From assembly GCF_014644435.1 (NCBI RefSeq), contig NZ_BMKR01000041.1:1-63133 (forward strand): a stretch of 63,133 nucleotides of DNA, in the 5' to 3' direction. The first letter of the stretch is position 1. Each line of letters starts with the position of its first letter. The notes under the pieces are model-generated. The model was not told the DNA's origin and did no database searches. It saw only the letters and a program-made list of their open reading frames with translations. This stretch comes from Paenibacillus albidus (lineage in GTDB: Bacteria > Bacillota > Bacilli > Paenibacillales > Paenibacillaceae). The translations under genes were made by a program, and so were the position numbers. Shown one piece after another: positions 17,188 through 25,947 of this stretch.

Positions 17188-19203
17188 ATGTCAAATACCT
17201 ATACCAACCATCGGATCAAAGAAGCCCAGCCCGATTTTGAGGGTGTCAACGGAACTTATTTTAATGCCAGTGCCTACTTCTTCTATCACAAAAGATCGTC
17301 CACTGTGGGTGACCGTATTCTGTACACCCGAATTCATCTGAAAATTGATCAGGGCAAAGAAACGCTGGAGACCTTAAAAGCCAACGTAGAGATACATAAC
17401 AATAAGAACTACAACGTCAACGGACACAGTGAAATCTCCAACCTCGCCAGTGTGGTGCATCAAGGAGTTCTGTATCTGTTTTGGACGGAGAACGGGGATC
17501 TCTGGTACAAAAAAACTGCCAATGGCGAGAACTGGACCAAGGAGGAGAAACTTCACCACGCCTTCGAGCGACGTTCGCAGTTTGCCGCCCTTTCACTGAA
17601 CGGGCGAATTTATCTGATCGGCGGACGGCATATCGATTCCGAACACCGGCTGGTTACTCTCTATATGGACAACGAAGGCATTTGGCACTCCGAAGTAGAT
17701 AACGGCTGGAAAAACATAAAAAATATATCAGCCTCCGCCTATCATGACTCCACCGGTAAGCTTAGCCTGATGATCGGTGTGGTCACTACCCACGCAAACC
17801 TTTGGACCGCGTGCTATCAATGCGAAGTGAACAGCAAGGGTGAGGGAAGCGGACTGCGGCAGATCATCAGCCACCATCATCAGGAATACGACGGGCTTGT
17901 CGATTTCATCGCTCTGGAGACTGGTACTGTTCAACAGGGAATCCATGACTCCGCCGTGCAGTTGTTCATTAACGGCTGGCACCGTCCCCATATCTGGGCA
18001 GGATACAAAAATAATCAGATGAAGGAGTATAATATCCGCACCGGTACTTGGGGACCCAAAATCACCCGTTCCCATGGACATACGAAGTACCCTACCTGGA
18101 AATACATGGGCGCTCTCCAGTACTTTGTGCCGAACGGGGACAACGGCGAAATGCAGCAGGAAATCTGGCTGTATATGAATTATAACGATGATAGTGTTCT
18201 AAAACCCGGTAGCAGCAATCTGGTGTTCTGCCGGTACAAGTCCAGCCAATTCAAGCTGATTGCTACAGAAGATGCCACTGTCAGCGAGGATTTCCGGGCG
18301 TTGATTGGGGTTGTGGAAGGTGCTCCTCCCTATGTACGCAATGGCAGCGAATCAGACAGCTTCGGCTCTTCCTTCTTTTACGGCCGTTCGCAGACGGAAC
18401 AGATGTCCATCTCCACACAATTCAATATGGGTGCATACGTTCAAGCAGGCAGCAGCCTGCCGGTCGTCGCGGATGTAACCCTTAAATTCTCAACAGAGCA
18501 TGCGGAAGCCTTCAATCAAATTACGGAAATCACAACCTCATTCGACAAGTCCATCGTGCCCGTACCGGGAGAGAATGCAGTGACCTACATTTATCTCGCT
18601 CCGCATGTGGTGAAAAGGACCTACGAGCTTTATGACTGGAACGGAACGCATCCCCTTGGCATCAAAAGCTACCTGTTCCACGCGACATCGGCCGATGTGG
18701 ATTTTGACGTGCATAATATTCTTCATACCTATGAGAAACATCCGAATACACATGACTACAAATCTTTTGAACACCGTTTCCCCAGCCTTCCTTCTTATGT
18801 AGATCATAAGCGGAGCCTTTCGCTGGATATAAGCTGGGTACCCGGGGAAATCACCGTCTTCTTTCACAGAAAAACAGCAGCTGTCGAGATCGAGCGCAGT
18901 AAAGTCTCGGCTGAAATCACTCAAGGCGTCCCAAACATCTTCAATATCGGCGGGAATGCCTCCTATGAGTACGAGATTTCTCATTACTCGGATGTATCCG
19001 AGAAGGTCGGTGCCAAACTCGATTTCCCTTTCCCCCGGAACGATCACCCGGAGGATGTGAAGAAAATGGTCGTCCGCATGTTTGTATTCGTGCCCGATGA
19101 GAATCAGCTCCAGCATTGTTACTGGATTCCAAAGGGCCAGCAGAATCAGCGCCCTTGGTGTGTTGCATGGTCCGTTCAAGGGGTCAAGCATCAAGGGAGC
19201 TAA
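17188..19203 (+). CDS. Beta-propeller protein with unassigned beta-rich C-terminal half, possible pore-forming protein
   Basis: The frame is open from 17095, but GGAAGGTGACCCC before ATG 17188 marks the likely start, giving 671 residues without a signal peptide. The first half has repeated blocade-like units (LYLFWTENGDLWYKKTANG, RIYLIGGRHIDSEHRLVTLY, QLFINGWHRPHIWAGYKN) that look like blades of a sialidase- or kelch-like propeller. After VVEGAPPYVRNG the second half has long alternating polar/apolar strands rich in Ser and Thr (about 385-500), the pattern of membrane-inserting hairpins in aerolysin-like toxins. I do not recognise the family; a lectin-plus-pore architecture is a hypothesis. 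The same frame continues for 28 codons past the stop (see findings). Confidence 0.7.
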   Translation: MSNTYTNHRIKEAQPDFEGVNGTYFNASAYFFYHKRSSTVGDRILYTRIHLKIDQGKETLETLKANVEIHNNKNYNVNGHSEISNLASVVHQGVLYLFWTENGDLWYKKTANGENWTKEEKLHHAFERRSQFAALSLNGRIYLIGGRHIDSEHRLVTLYMDNEGIWHSEVDNGWKNIKNISASAYHDSTGKLSLMIGVVTTHANLWTACYQCEVNSKGEGSGLRQIISHHHQEYDGLVDFIALETGTVQQGIHDSAVQLFINGWHRPHIWAGYKNNQMKEYNIRTGTWGPKITRSHGHTKYPTWKYMGALQYFVPNGDNGEMQQEIWLYMNYNDDSVLKPGSSNLVFCRYKSSQFKLIATEDATVSEDFRALIGVVEGAPPYVRNGSESDSFGSSFFYGRSQTEQMSISTQFNMGAYVQAGSSLPVVADVTLKFSTEHAEAFNQITEITTSFDKSIVPVPGENAVTYIYLAPHVVKRTYELYDWNGTHPLGIKSYLFHATSADVDFDVHNILHTYEKHPNTHDYKSFEHRFPSLPSYVDHKRSLSLDISWVPGEITVFFHRKTAAVEIERSKVSAEITQGVPNIFNIGGNASYEYEISHYSDVSEKVGAKLDFPFPRNDHPEDVKKMVVRMFVFVPDENQLQHCYWIPKGQQNQRPWCVAWSVQGVKHQGS

Positions 19204-19797
19204 AACCGGCCTGATGGGGCCGAAATTCCCGACGATATCACCTTCGCCCAGACCGCCATATCTACCGGTAGCTGCGTTTCACAATGAAAGAAGAGGAGCT
19301 GTTCATACAGCGCCTCAGTCATCAACGGCGTCCTGTCCGGCGTAGCGATACTAACTCCCCGTCAAACATAACACAACAAATCCTCCAGCTTCATCTTACA
19401 AAGCCTGCTGCACTGCCTTCTAAGCTTGGACTTGTAAATATCAAATACAACAAACAGCAGCAGCCCCGGACGAAATAAAGTCCTGGACTACTGCTGTTTA
19501 TTGGCTATCGTCTCCCGTTAGCCTTCTATGCAGATCTATGCTAGTCAATTAGTCAAAGAAATCACAACCATCATTGGGCCAGATTTAGCACCAAAATCTC
19601 TCAGGCCAATCATCTCCATAAATTACTGGAAACATAGTTATCCCCTCCTTTGGATTATCGTGAAAACACGACATTCTCTATCCTTTCCTTGTAACAAAAA
19701 AACTGAATAGAGCGAAGGTTCAACTCAACCTAATTTCATCCACAGTAAAACAATCTACCCTTTAGTTGAAATACTCAACAAAACACATCAAAGGACG
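19204..19797. other. Stretch without an intact gene
   Basis: It holds a short in-frame continuation of the preceding gene (to TGA at 19288), a terminator hairpin near 19452-19501, and AT-rich sequence with no supported gene. Confidence 0.6.
19452..19501. terminator. Terminator-like hairpin
   Basis: AAACAGCAG..CCGGAC pairs with GTCCTGG..CTGCTGTTT around AAATAAA. It is 250 bp after the propeller gene, the first strong hairpin downstream. Confidence 0.65.
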
Positions 19798-20088
19798 GTG
19801 TTACACCCGTTGAATACAGGAACAAAAGTCGAATTACGACCTGTGTCGCTGGAGGATTTTAGAAGAACATACGAAGCATATCGGCTTGATTGTTTACCGG
19901 GAATTGAATATTATCTCACGGCGTATACGTGGAGTGGAAATGTGCGTGCGATCCGCTCCTATGAAAAATGTGGTTTTGTTGTCGAAGGACGTTTACGCAA
20001 TGATGCCTATGTAGATGGAAAGTACTACGATACCGTTATCATGGGGCTATTAAAAGAAGATTTTAAAATGCGAGAGAAAAGAATATAA
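19798..20088 (+). pseudogene. GNAT acetyltransferase with a large internal deletion
   Basis: The 96-codon frame (GTG at 19798, or TTG at 19810) starts as RimJ/RimL-type GNATs do (VELRPVSLEDFRRTYEA). It then passes abruptly to the C-terminal motif region (NVRAIRSYEKCGFVVEGRLRN). Family members are about 170-190 residues; here the central 70-80 residues with the acetyl-CoA loop are gone, so the product cannot bind the cofactor. The ends still look selected, which points to a recent in-frame deletion. Confidence 0.75.
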
Positions 20089-20091
20089 AGC

Positions 20092-20130
20092 AAAAACTAG
20101 AAACTGCCTTCGCAATTTCTAGTTTTTTTA
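20092..20130 (+). terminator. Terminator after the deleted GNAT
   Basis: AAAACTAGAAA and TTTCTAGTTTT pair around TGCCTTCGCA, followed by TTTTTTTA. Confidence 0.85.
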
Positions 20131-20158
20131 TGGAGTCAAGTAAGATGTAGTCTACGAA

Positions 20159-20572
20159 TTATCCATTCTCCGCCGCAACCGGGTTAACCGCAAAAATGGA
20201 ATGAATGTTACCTTCCGGGTCTGCGAAGAACCCCGTGGTGTGCCCCCAAGACATCGACTTCGGTGCTGTAATTCCTGTAGCCCCTTTTGAAACTAACTCC
20301 TCATACATCGTGCGGACAGCTTCTGGAGAATCACATTCGAAGTTAAGCTCGAAGGCCTGCCCTTTACGTTCTTCTATAAAGGAATGATGATTGTTCGTGT
20401 TATCCGCCATTAATGGTGTTGAACAAATCGCAAGACGAATGCCGCTATTCATAAATTCAGCATAATGGTTCTCTTCAGTAACAGTCTTAAATCCGAGTAC
20501 ATCACGATAAAAACTAGTCAATCTAGGAACATCATGCGCCAAAACAGTAATTCCCTCTAATTTCAATCTCAT
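20159..20572 (-). CDS. Glyoxalase/VOC-superfamily protein
   Basis: This small protein of one VOC unit pair begins RLKLEGITVLAHDVPRLTSFYRDVLGF and ends GHTTGFFADPEGNIHSIFAVNP, which is the classic glyoxalase/fosfomycin-resistance/dioxygenase pattern. The ATG at 20572 is eight bases from GGTGGAG; a GTG two codons earlier is closer than usual. Such proteins bind a metal and small electrophiles or antibiotics (bleomycin-resistance-like). The true substrate is unknown. Confidence 0.85.
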   Translation of the reverse strand: MRLKLEGITVLAHDVPRLTSFYRDVLGFKTVTEENHYAEFMNSGIRLAICSTPLMADNTNNHHSFIEERKGQAFELNFECDSPEAVRTMYEELVSKGATGITAPKSMSWGHTTGFFADPEGNIHSIFAVNPVAAENG

Positions 20573-20748
20573 CTTCACAACTCCACCTTTGCTAAGATAT
20601 GCAACTGATTTATAGTGCGGACTCTCCTTAATTTTGCTTTGTATCCTATTCCAGTATGAAGCTCCATTATCCTGCCTCTTCGCCGTCGTTAATCTAAAAT
20701 TTTATTTTCTTTCAACATAGGGGGCATAATGATAATCTCTTTAATGGT

Positions 20749-21459
20749 TTATTTACAATACTCATACTTTTTAAGTTCATCCCTATATTCCTTCAGCAAC
20801 AATTGATTTAATTCTGCAAAAGACTCCAGTTTCTCAATCTTCTTAATTAAAGATTTTCGTTTTTTCTCATTTTCGTTTTGAGTCTCTTCCCAAATATCAT
20901 CAATGTACAAATCTTGAAGTATGAACGAAAAAGGATCATCATTTTGAAGTGCTGCAGAATTCTCCAGCCAATCCATTGTAGCTTCGTTAGTATTTAGTTC
21001 TTCTACACTGTCACTACTTATAGCGCTATCATAATGCTTTACTATATTATAAAGTTTGTTAAGTCTTTCAATAGAAGAACCATCATTTCTTACAAATAAA
21101 TTCTCACCGATCATTTTACTCCCAATCATGTATGCTTGATACAAATGAGAAACTGAAGTCTCGATACAAACAACTGCAGATAAATATTTAGATACACTTG
21201 CTTTGTCATGATTTAAAAAGTCATCCAGCTCAAGGCTTCCATAGTTATACTGATGGAATGTAGATTCAATTCTTCTTAAAAAATTCATCAAATATATTCT
21301 TTGTTTTTCTTCATATCTAAATCTAAGTGTAGCATTTAATACAAATGCGTTAACCCACTGTATTTCTTTATTATATGGAAGAGTATTATTTTCGGTTAGA
21401 CTAGATAGGTCAGCAGAAATATACTTATCAAGTAAGTAATTAGAAGGGTTCCACTCCAA
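20749..21459 (-). CDS. AT-rich orphan protein of unknown function
   Basis: TTG at 21459 follows GTGGAG by eight bases and is the likely start (236 residues); the frame is open to 21486. The product is mostly helical, with a charged C-terminal coiled-coil-like end (NENEKKRKSLIKKIEKLES). No signal peptide, membrane segment or known catalytic motif is visible. The gene is clearly more AT-rich than the neighbours. It lies just downstream of, and on the same strand as, the tnsD remnant, so it may be cargo of a decayed Tn7-like element. I do not recognise the family. Confidence 0.7.
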   Translation of the reverse strand: MEWNPSNYLLDKYISADLSSLTENNTLPYNKEIQWVNAFVLNATLRFRYEEKQRIYLMNFLRRIESTFHQYNYGSLELDDFLNHDKASVSKYLSAVVCIETSVSHLYQAYMIGSKMIGENLFVRNDGSSIERLNKLYNIVKHYDSAISSDSVEELNTNEATMDWLENSAALQNDDPFSFILQDLYIDDIWEETQNENEKKRKSLIKKIEKLESFAELNQLLLKEYRDELKKYEYCK

Positions 21460-21486
21460 TGATATCACTCCACTTTTTTTTAACAA

Positions 21487-21757
21487 TGCAAATAGCGTCT
21501 AATTTACAAACTTCATAAAACTCCATATGTAAAGTATTCGCGAAATTAATGAACTCCATTAATCCACAACCCTAATTATTGATTTAGGATACTGCTAAAC
21601 ATTAATCCAACCTGCTTTATTTGACTTAATATAATCGTTTGAAAGTCCTCTATGTCGTCTTGATCAAATTACTTGGTAGAATTCATCATGATCCGTATTT
21701 TATATAATTCCACAAATCCCTTGAATTCCCTTGTATATTTTGGTCGAAAACTGTAGA
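21487..21757. other. AT-rich gap, nothing recognised
   Basis: No open frame, tRNA or obvious transposon end could be identified here. Confidence 0.5.
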
Positions 21758-21787
21758 AAAGCCCCCAAATTATTATTGGAAGCTTCG
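21758..21787 (-). terminator. Terminator after the tnsD remnant
   Basis: On the minus strand AAGCTTCCAA and TTTGGGGGCTT pair with two G-U wobbles around TAATAA, followed by TTTTC. It lies just after the stop at 21797, where the original transposition gene would have ended. Confidence 0.6.
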
Positions 21788-21796
21788 TCATAAATT

Positions 21797-22069
21797 CTAT
21801 AAGTTCAATATACGATCAATTTCTTTAATTACTTTCCTTGAAGTCGGATTGTAGGCAACACCAGCGGTTGAAATCAATCTACTTCTGGATATTACGGATG
21901 ATTGCTCCATTAAATTGTTATATGCCCAGTGTAACTTTCTGATTTGAAAATCCTCCACTGATTCAACAACCGTTGTAATATATGCTTTCACCCTCGGCAA
22001 CTTATCAATAGTGTTATAATTGAAATGGCTCGCTTTACCTAAACGCTTAGAAATTTCCCATCTTTGGAC
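21797..22069 (-). pseudogene. C-terminal remnant of a TnsD/TniQ-type Tn7-like transposition protein
   Basis: The open frame encodes about 90 residues without a start. RWEISKRLGKASHF, then DKLPRVKAYITTVVESVEDF, then QIRKLHWA match the usual end of TnsD, the target-site selector of Tn7-like transposons (pattern RRLGK, LDKLPKTKAYL, ETVEDFQIRRIKWA). TnsD is normally 350-600 residues. At about 22070 it is fused to group II intron sequence. No tnsA, tnsB or tnsC is present in the window. Confidence 0.75.
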
Positions 22070-22071
22070 CG

Positions 22072-22277
22072 GTTCACGAGTTCGGGTAGCCCCGTTTCAC
22101 TACGGCCTGGTACTTCTCCTCAAGCCCTTTCAGACTCTGCCTCACGGCAGACGCCCTGTCCTCCAGCAAAAAAATTTTACCGGCCCCCCGAGGCGTTACC
22201 CCCGAGTTTGGATATGAGCCCCCTAGTCCGGGGCTCAGCGGGACTTTAACCCGCCTGATAATCGTGCAGCCACGCAC
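22072..22277 (-). mobile_element. 5' fragment of a second group II intron
   Basis: At 22277 on the minus strand a new GTGCG start (GTGCGTGGCTGCACG) is followed by GGCGGGTTAAAGTCCCGCTG, like the first helices of group II intron domain I. Further on, AAGTACCAGGCCGTAG echoes ACTACCAGGCCGTAA in the neighbouring fragment. It ends at the TnsD remnant without domains V or VI or a maturase gene. Confidence 0.5.
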
Positions 22278-22727
22278 GCATTATGAGCCCCTCGGACTCC
22301 CTTCCACAGACGGTTCATTTCATCTTTTGGACTTATAGAGCTTCTCTTTACGGGTTTCTAAAAAAATCCTGTGTGGGGGAGGGTCTCCCCAGTTCACTGC
22401 ATCCTCTTTACTACCATGCCTATCCTTACGCTGGAGGATTCTTCGCTGTTGCTCCAAGTTCTTGACAGTTTCCTTGGCCTTCACCCAATTGCTCGAGGCT
22501 CGGCTTCCTCTCTCCCTTCTTGCGAGGCCTTTTTGACAACGCGGCAGGGTTCACTTGATGTTACGGCCTGGTAGTTTGCTACCCTGTCTCTGACAGGTAC
22601 TTTTGCCGATTCGCTTTTACGTACAGCTTTCACCATACTTAAGAATCCTAGCTACGCGGGAGCTTGGTCCCTCCCACGACCGGACTTTCACTGGCTATCT
22701 AGATAATGAGTGCTTAGCTGGGCACAC
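22278..22727 (-). mobile_element. 5' part (domains I-III) of a group II intron lacking its maturase
   Basis: On the minus strand the element starts GTGTGCCCAGCTAAGC, matching the GUGYG intron start. It contains typical domain I pieces (CCAGTGAAAGTCC, GGGACCAAGCTCCCGCGTAGC, AAAAGCGAATCGGCAAAAG, TACCTGTCAGAGACAGGGTA) and runs to the domain III/IV area (GAACTGGGGAGACCCTCCCC, GGAAGGGAGTCCGAGGGG). The reverse-transcriptase/maturase ORF and the domain V AGC..GUUC hairpin are absent. The insertion point is 13 bp after the tyrS terminator stem. Confidence 0.75.
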
Positions 22728-22740
22728 CACAACAATAAAA

Positions 22741-22776
22741 AATACTGTTCATTTGAATAAACAAATGAACAGTATT
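22741..22776 (-). terminator. Terminator of tyrS
   Basis: AATACTGTTCATTTG and CAAATGAACAGTATT form a perfect 15-bp stem around a 6-base loop, with T-rich sequence on either side (TTTTATTG on the minus strand). Confidence 0.9.
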
Positions 22777-22820
22777 TCTTTTTTTAAAATATCATCCGAC
22801 TAATGTTACTTCTTCATGTT

Positions 22821-24083
22821 TTAAACAAGCTTAACCAGGCTATAATTTTTTCTGCCCTTACGAATAATGACGAAGCGTCCACCGATTGCATCAGCAGAGG
22901 ATATATTCAGATCAATACTGGTCACTTTCTCACCATTTATTGAGATTGCACCTTTCGAGATATCCTCACGCACCTGGCGTTTCGACTGCACAATACCAAG
23001 CTCAACGAGCCAGTCCACAATGTTCTTCGTTTCCTTCGAGGCAATAAAAGTTGGCATTTCCTTGAATCCTTCTTCAATCTCTTCAGCCGTCAAGGAGCGG
23101 ATATCTCCGCTAAACAAGGCGACACTAATACGCTTAGCCTGAGCTAGTAGTTCCTCACCGTGCACGAAACGAGTCACTTCTTCTGCGAGTGCTTTTTGTG
23201 CTTCACGTTTGTGAGGCTCGTTTTCCACCTTTTCTGCCAGCGCTTGGATTTGCTCCTGATCAAGAAAAGTAAAGTATTTCAGATATTTGACCACATCCCG
23301 ATCATCGGTATTAGCCCAGAAGTGGTAGAACTCATACGGCGTCGTCTTTTGGGGATCAAGCCAAATCGCTCCCCCGGCTGTTTTACCAAACTTAGTACCA
23401 TCCGCCTTAAGCATGAGGGGGATAGTGAGGCCGAAAACCTTGGCGTCTGCGCCTTCTTTTTTCCGTATTAAGTCAAGACCGCTTGTGATATTCCCCCACT
23501 GGTCCGAACCTCCAATTTGTACCTGTACACCTTCACGACGATATAAATGTAAGAAGTCAATGGATTGAAGGATCTGGTAAGAGAACTCTGTAAACGAGAT
23601 ACCGCTATCCAGACGGCTAGATACGATATCCTTTGCCAACATCGTATTGATACTGAAGTTTTTGCCGTAGTCACGCAGAAAGTCGAGCATACTCAGATTT
23701 TCAGTCCACTCGTAGTTATTCACCATCCGAACGGTATTGTCACCATCTGTTAGAAACAGTCTGGTCATTTGAGCTGTAAGTCCCTCCACATTCTTTTGCA
23801 CCTGCTCCATTGTCTGCAAGGAGCGCTCGGTGGAACGACCACTGGGATCACCAATGCTGCCTGTTGCGCCACCTACTAATATAACCGGACGGTGACCAGC
23901 AAGCTGGAAGCGTTTAAGCATCATAAAGGGTATCAGGTTGCCGATATGCATGCTGTCACCAGTCGGGTCAATACCACAATAAAGCGAAATCTTCTTTAAA
24001 TCAGTTAATTCGCGCAGCCCTTCTGCATCCGTTTGCTGATTAATAGCACCGCGCCATTCTAATTCATCAATAATTCCCATCAT
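22821..24083 (-). CDS. tyrS: Tyrosyl-tRNA synthetase
   Basis: The 420-residue class I synthetase charges tRNA-Tyr with tyrosine in the cytosol. HIGN (46-49) is the HIGH motif, and KFGKT around residue 230 is the KMSKS counterpart used by bacterial TyrRS. The C-terminal S4 RNA-binding domain (QVREDISKGAISINGEKV) is intact. Tandem ATGs at 24083 and 24080 follow GAGGAGC; either could be used. Expression is governed by the upstream T-box, which reads uncharged tRNA-Tyr, and ends at the terminator at 22741-22776. Confidence 0.97.
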   Translation of the reverse strand: MMGIIDELEWRGAINQQTDAEGLRELTDLKKISLYCGIDPTGDSMHIGNLIPFMMLKRFQLAGHRPVILVGGATGSIGDPSGRSTERSLQTMEQVQKNVEGLTAQMTRLFLTDGDNTVRMVNNYEWTENLSMLDFLRDYGKNFSINTMLAKDIVSSRLDSGISFTEFSYQILQSIDFLHLYRREGVQVQIGGSDQWGNITSGLDLIRKKEGADAKVFGLTIPLMLKADGTKFGKTAGGAIWLDPQKTTPYEFYHFWANTDDRDVVKYLKYFTFLDQEQIQALAEKVENEPHKREAQKALAEEVTRFVHGEELLAQAKRISVALFSGDIRSLTAEEIEEGFKEMPTFIASKETKNIVDWLVELGIVQSKRQVREDISKGAISINGEKVTSIDLNISSADAIGGRFVIIRKGRKNYSLVKLV

Positions 24084-24204
24084 ATTAGCTCCTCTTCCAG
24101 CTTTAAATTTGCCAATTTCAATTCTTGTTCAGTACGAACCACTTCCAAGCCTTTAAATATTCCTTTTTTTCAATGCGACGCTGAACTAAGCGTTAGGAGT
24201 TCAT

Positions 24205-24475
24205 TTTTTTCTTTTCCGGATACAAAAAAACCGCCCCCCGTCTATTTGACTCAGGGACGATTAAGTATAACCGTGTTACCACCCACATTGCGCAGGCCGC
24301 CAATACAGCAAACCGCACCACTCTAGGCAAGATAACGTTTGCCCTGCTCCGCTTGGCATTACCCAAGATACTCCAGAGTGTAATTCGTAGACCGTGTTTG
24401 TACCGGGTTGCATCATCCCCCGGCTTTCTGGGACAGGGACAGGTCTTCTACTGACTCGTTCAGCGTATATCGAAT
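24205..24475 (-). promoter_or_regulatory. Tyrosine T-box riboswitch of tyrS
   Basis: On the minus strand the leader has a stem I region with AGTAGAA and GGGGGATGATGCAACCC. A Tyr codon, TAC (24380-24382, followed by A), is in the expected specifier area. The T-box sequence TGGGTGGTAACACGG is at 24271-24285. A terminator (GTCCCTG..GACGGGGGGC and TTTTTTT, 24224-24259) follows it. Uncharged tRNA-Tyr would pair its NCCA end with the T-box and favour the antiterminator. The specifier assignment is by eye. Confidence 0.85.
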
Positions 24476-24565
24476 ATAAAATTACCTGTAGTATATCTAT
24501 TTTCCATTTCTATGTCAATTAGATTAGCTGCGCAGCCATGAAGAAATAAATACGTACTTCTACTT

Positions 24566-25195
24566 TTAATATCCCCTATCTATCAACATATCAATAGGTT
24601 TTGTTTTTTGATTCTGAAGGGCTCTCATAACGACATTTCCGAGATAGAGCGCAACCATGCCTGTAAAGAAAATAATGAATGTGACTGTAGAAGCAGGTAA
24701 TGCATCAATAAGAAATATTCCCAAGGAACCAATAAGCATACTGCCTTTAAGGGCAATTTTATTCATAGCAAGGTATGAGCTCCTCAATTCATCTTGTGCT
24801 AAATCACCAAGGCATGACTCATAAGATGGGATAAAAAAAATCTCACCAATAACAGCCAGTGCCATTGACAACAAGAGAATCCACGGCTGATTGAAATAGG
24901 TAAGAATGGAGTATCCGACTACATAAAATAATGCACCAAAGTAGTAAGAGCCTCGCTCACTTAGTCTTTTTATTAGACGTGAGGCTATTAATGAAAATAA
25001 TATGACCAGCAAAGTATTTTCTACTCTTAGAAAACCAAACATCTGAAACCCGTCAAAGGACTTATTCAATGCAGAAATGTGAAAATGTTCGACCTCTTTT
25101 TGAAAACGGGTAGCTATATAATTACTAAAATGACTTTCCATTGAAAAAAGAAGCATCGTTGACAACATAAAGATCATAAATACCCGATTTTTCAA
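24566..25195 (-). pseudogene. C-terminal half of a major-facilitator transporter
   Basis: The 209-codon frame encodes about six membrane helices (LSTMLLFSME, YFGALFYVVGYSIL, ILLLSMALAVIGEIFFIPSYES, TFIIFFTGMVALYLGNVVM). These look like helices 7-12 of an MFS drug/solute exporter, which normally has 400 residues and twelve helices. The only possible start is an unsupported TTG; upstream the frame meets sequence of an IS4-type transposase at about 25224. The N-terminal half was evidently removed in the event that left the IS remnant. Confidence 0.75.
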
Positions 25196-25223
25196 TACAA
25201 ACCTGTAACTTATAAACAGATCG

Positions 25224-25497
25224 CTAAAACGCTTGTTTCGATTCCAAATCCTTTACCCATATAACATAGTTCGACCCTTTGCGTTCAAGATGTGCGAAAT
25301 TGTTGTAGCTTTCATACCCTCGATCGGCAATAACAATCGTTTTCTCTTGAAATTGGGGAACGGCCTACTATTGTAGCCAGCGCCCTTCTTTCATTACACC
25401 ATCTTCTAGGCTGAATAATAGCATCCACATAAAGCCTATTGCATAAGTCATAGGCTGCATTTAAATGCAGAAGGTTGTAACCTTTGGTGTTCGGTTA
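25224..25497 (-). mobile_element. Decayed IS4-family transposase fragment
   Basis: Two reading frames together give a typical IS4-group catalytic stretch: NTKGYNLLHLNAAYDLCNR, then YVDAIIQPRRWCNERRA, then after a frameshift KTIVIADRGYESYNNFAHLE and GSNYVIWVKDLE. This is about 85 residues of a 400-residue DDE transposase, with no terminal repeats found. It separates a truncated MFS gene from a truncated exported-protein gene, so it likely mediated or survived a deletion. Confidence 0.8.
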
Positions 25498-25505
25498 ACT
25501 TTTAA

Positions 25506-25856
25506 AATAGGTGTTCTGGCATTGGTACTGACGGAGTAAGCAAAACAGTTACTATAGTTAGAGCAGGTGTTTCTGGTTGGAACAAGGATGGAATTGGATC
25601 ACGTCTAAAACGGATGACCACTATTGGTCAAAAAGGCGGAGAATCTATGACCACTGGATCCTATATGAAAGGTGTTCACTGGCACGATATTACAATTGGC
25701 CGCTATGACAGTAATACTTCTTCAGCTAATTTAATTTATTCAAGCTGGGGCTCTTCCCAAACTGGTGGTTATCATATCTGGAACAATAGTCAGGCCACTC
25801 ATGTATCAGTAAACTATATCAGCGCAGGTGATGAAACTGTTAATATTCAGCTTTAA
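25506..25856 (+). pseudogene. C-terminal fragment of an unrecognised protein
   Basis: The frame opens after TAA at 25503, without a start or ribosome binding site, and encodes about 116 residues (SGIGTDGVSKTVTIVRAGVS up to DETVNIQL). It is rich in Ser, Thr, Gly and Trp and looks like a beta-stranded extracellular domain. An internal ATG at 25614 would give 80 residues but lacks a ribosome binding site. It was probably cut by the adjacent IS4 event. The family is not recognised. Confidence 0.55.
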
Positions 25857-25947
25857 ATGGTAAAATATTTAGGGATGAGTGTTCTTCTCATCCCTTTCTT
25901 TATTTCAGCCCTGTTGGTTTTAAAAAAATATCTGGAGGTGACTTTGA

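Noticed and set aside
22020..22803. Several short open frames after the tnsD remnant
   Set aside because: They lie inside group II intron RNA fragments and have no ribosome binding sites or homology.
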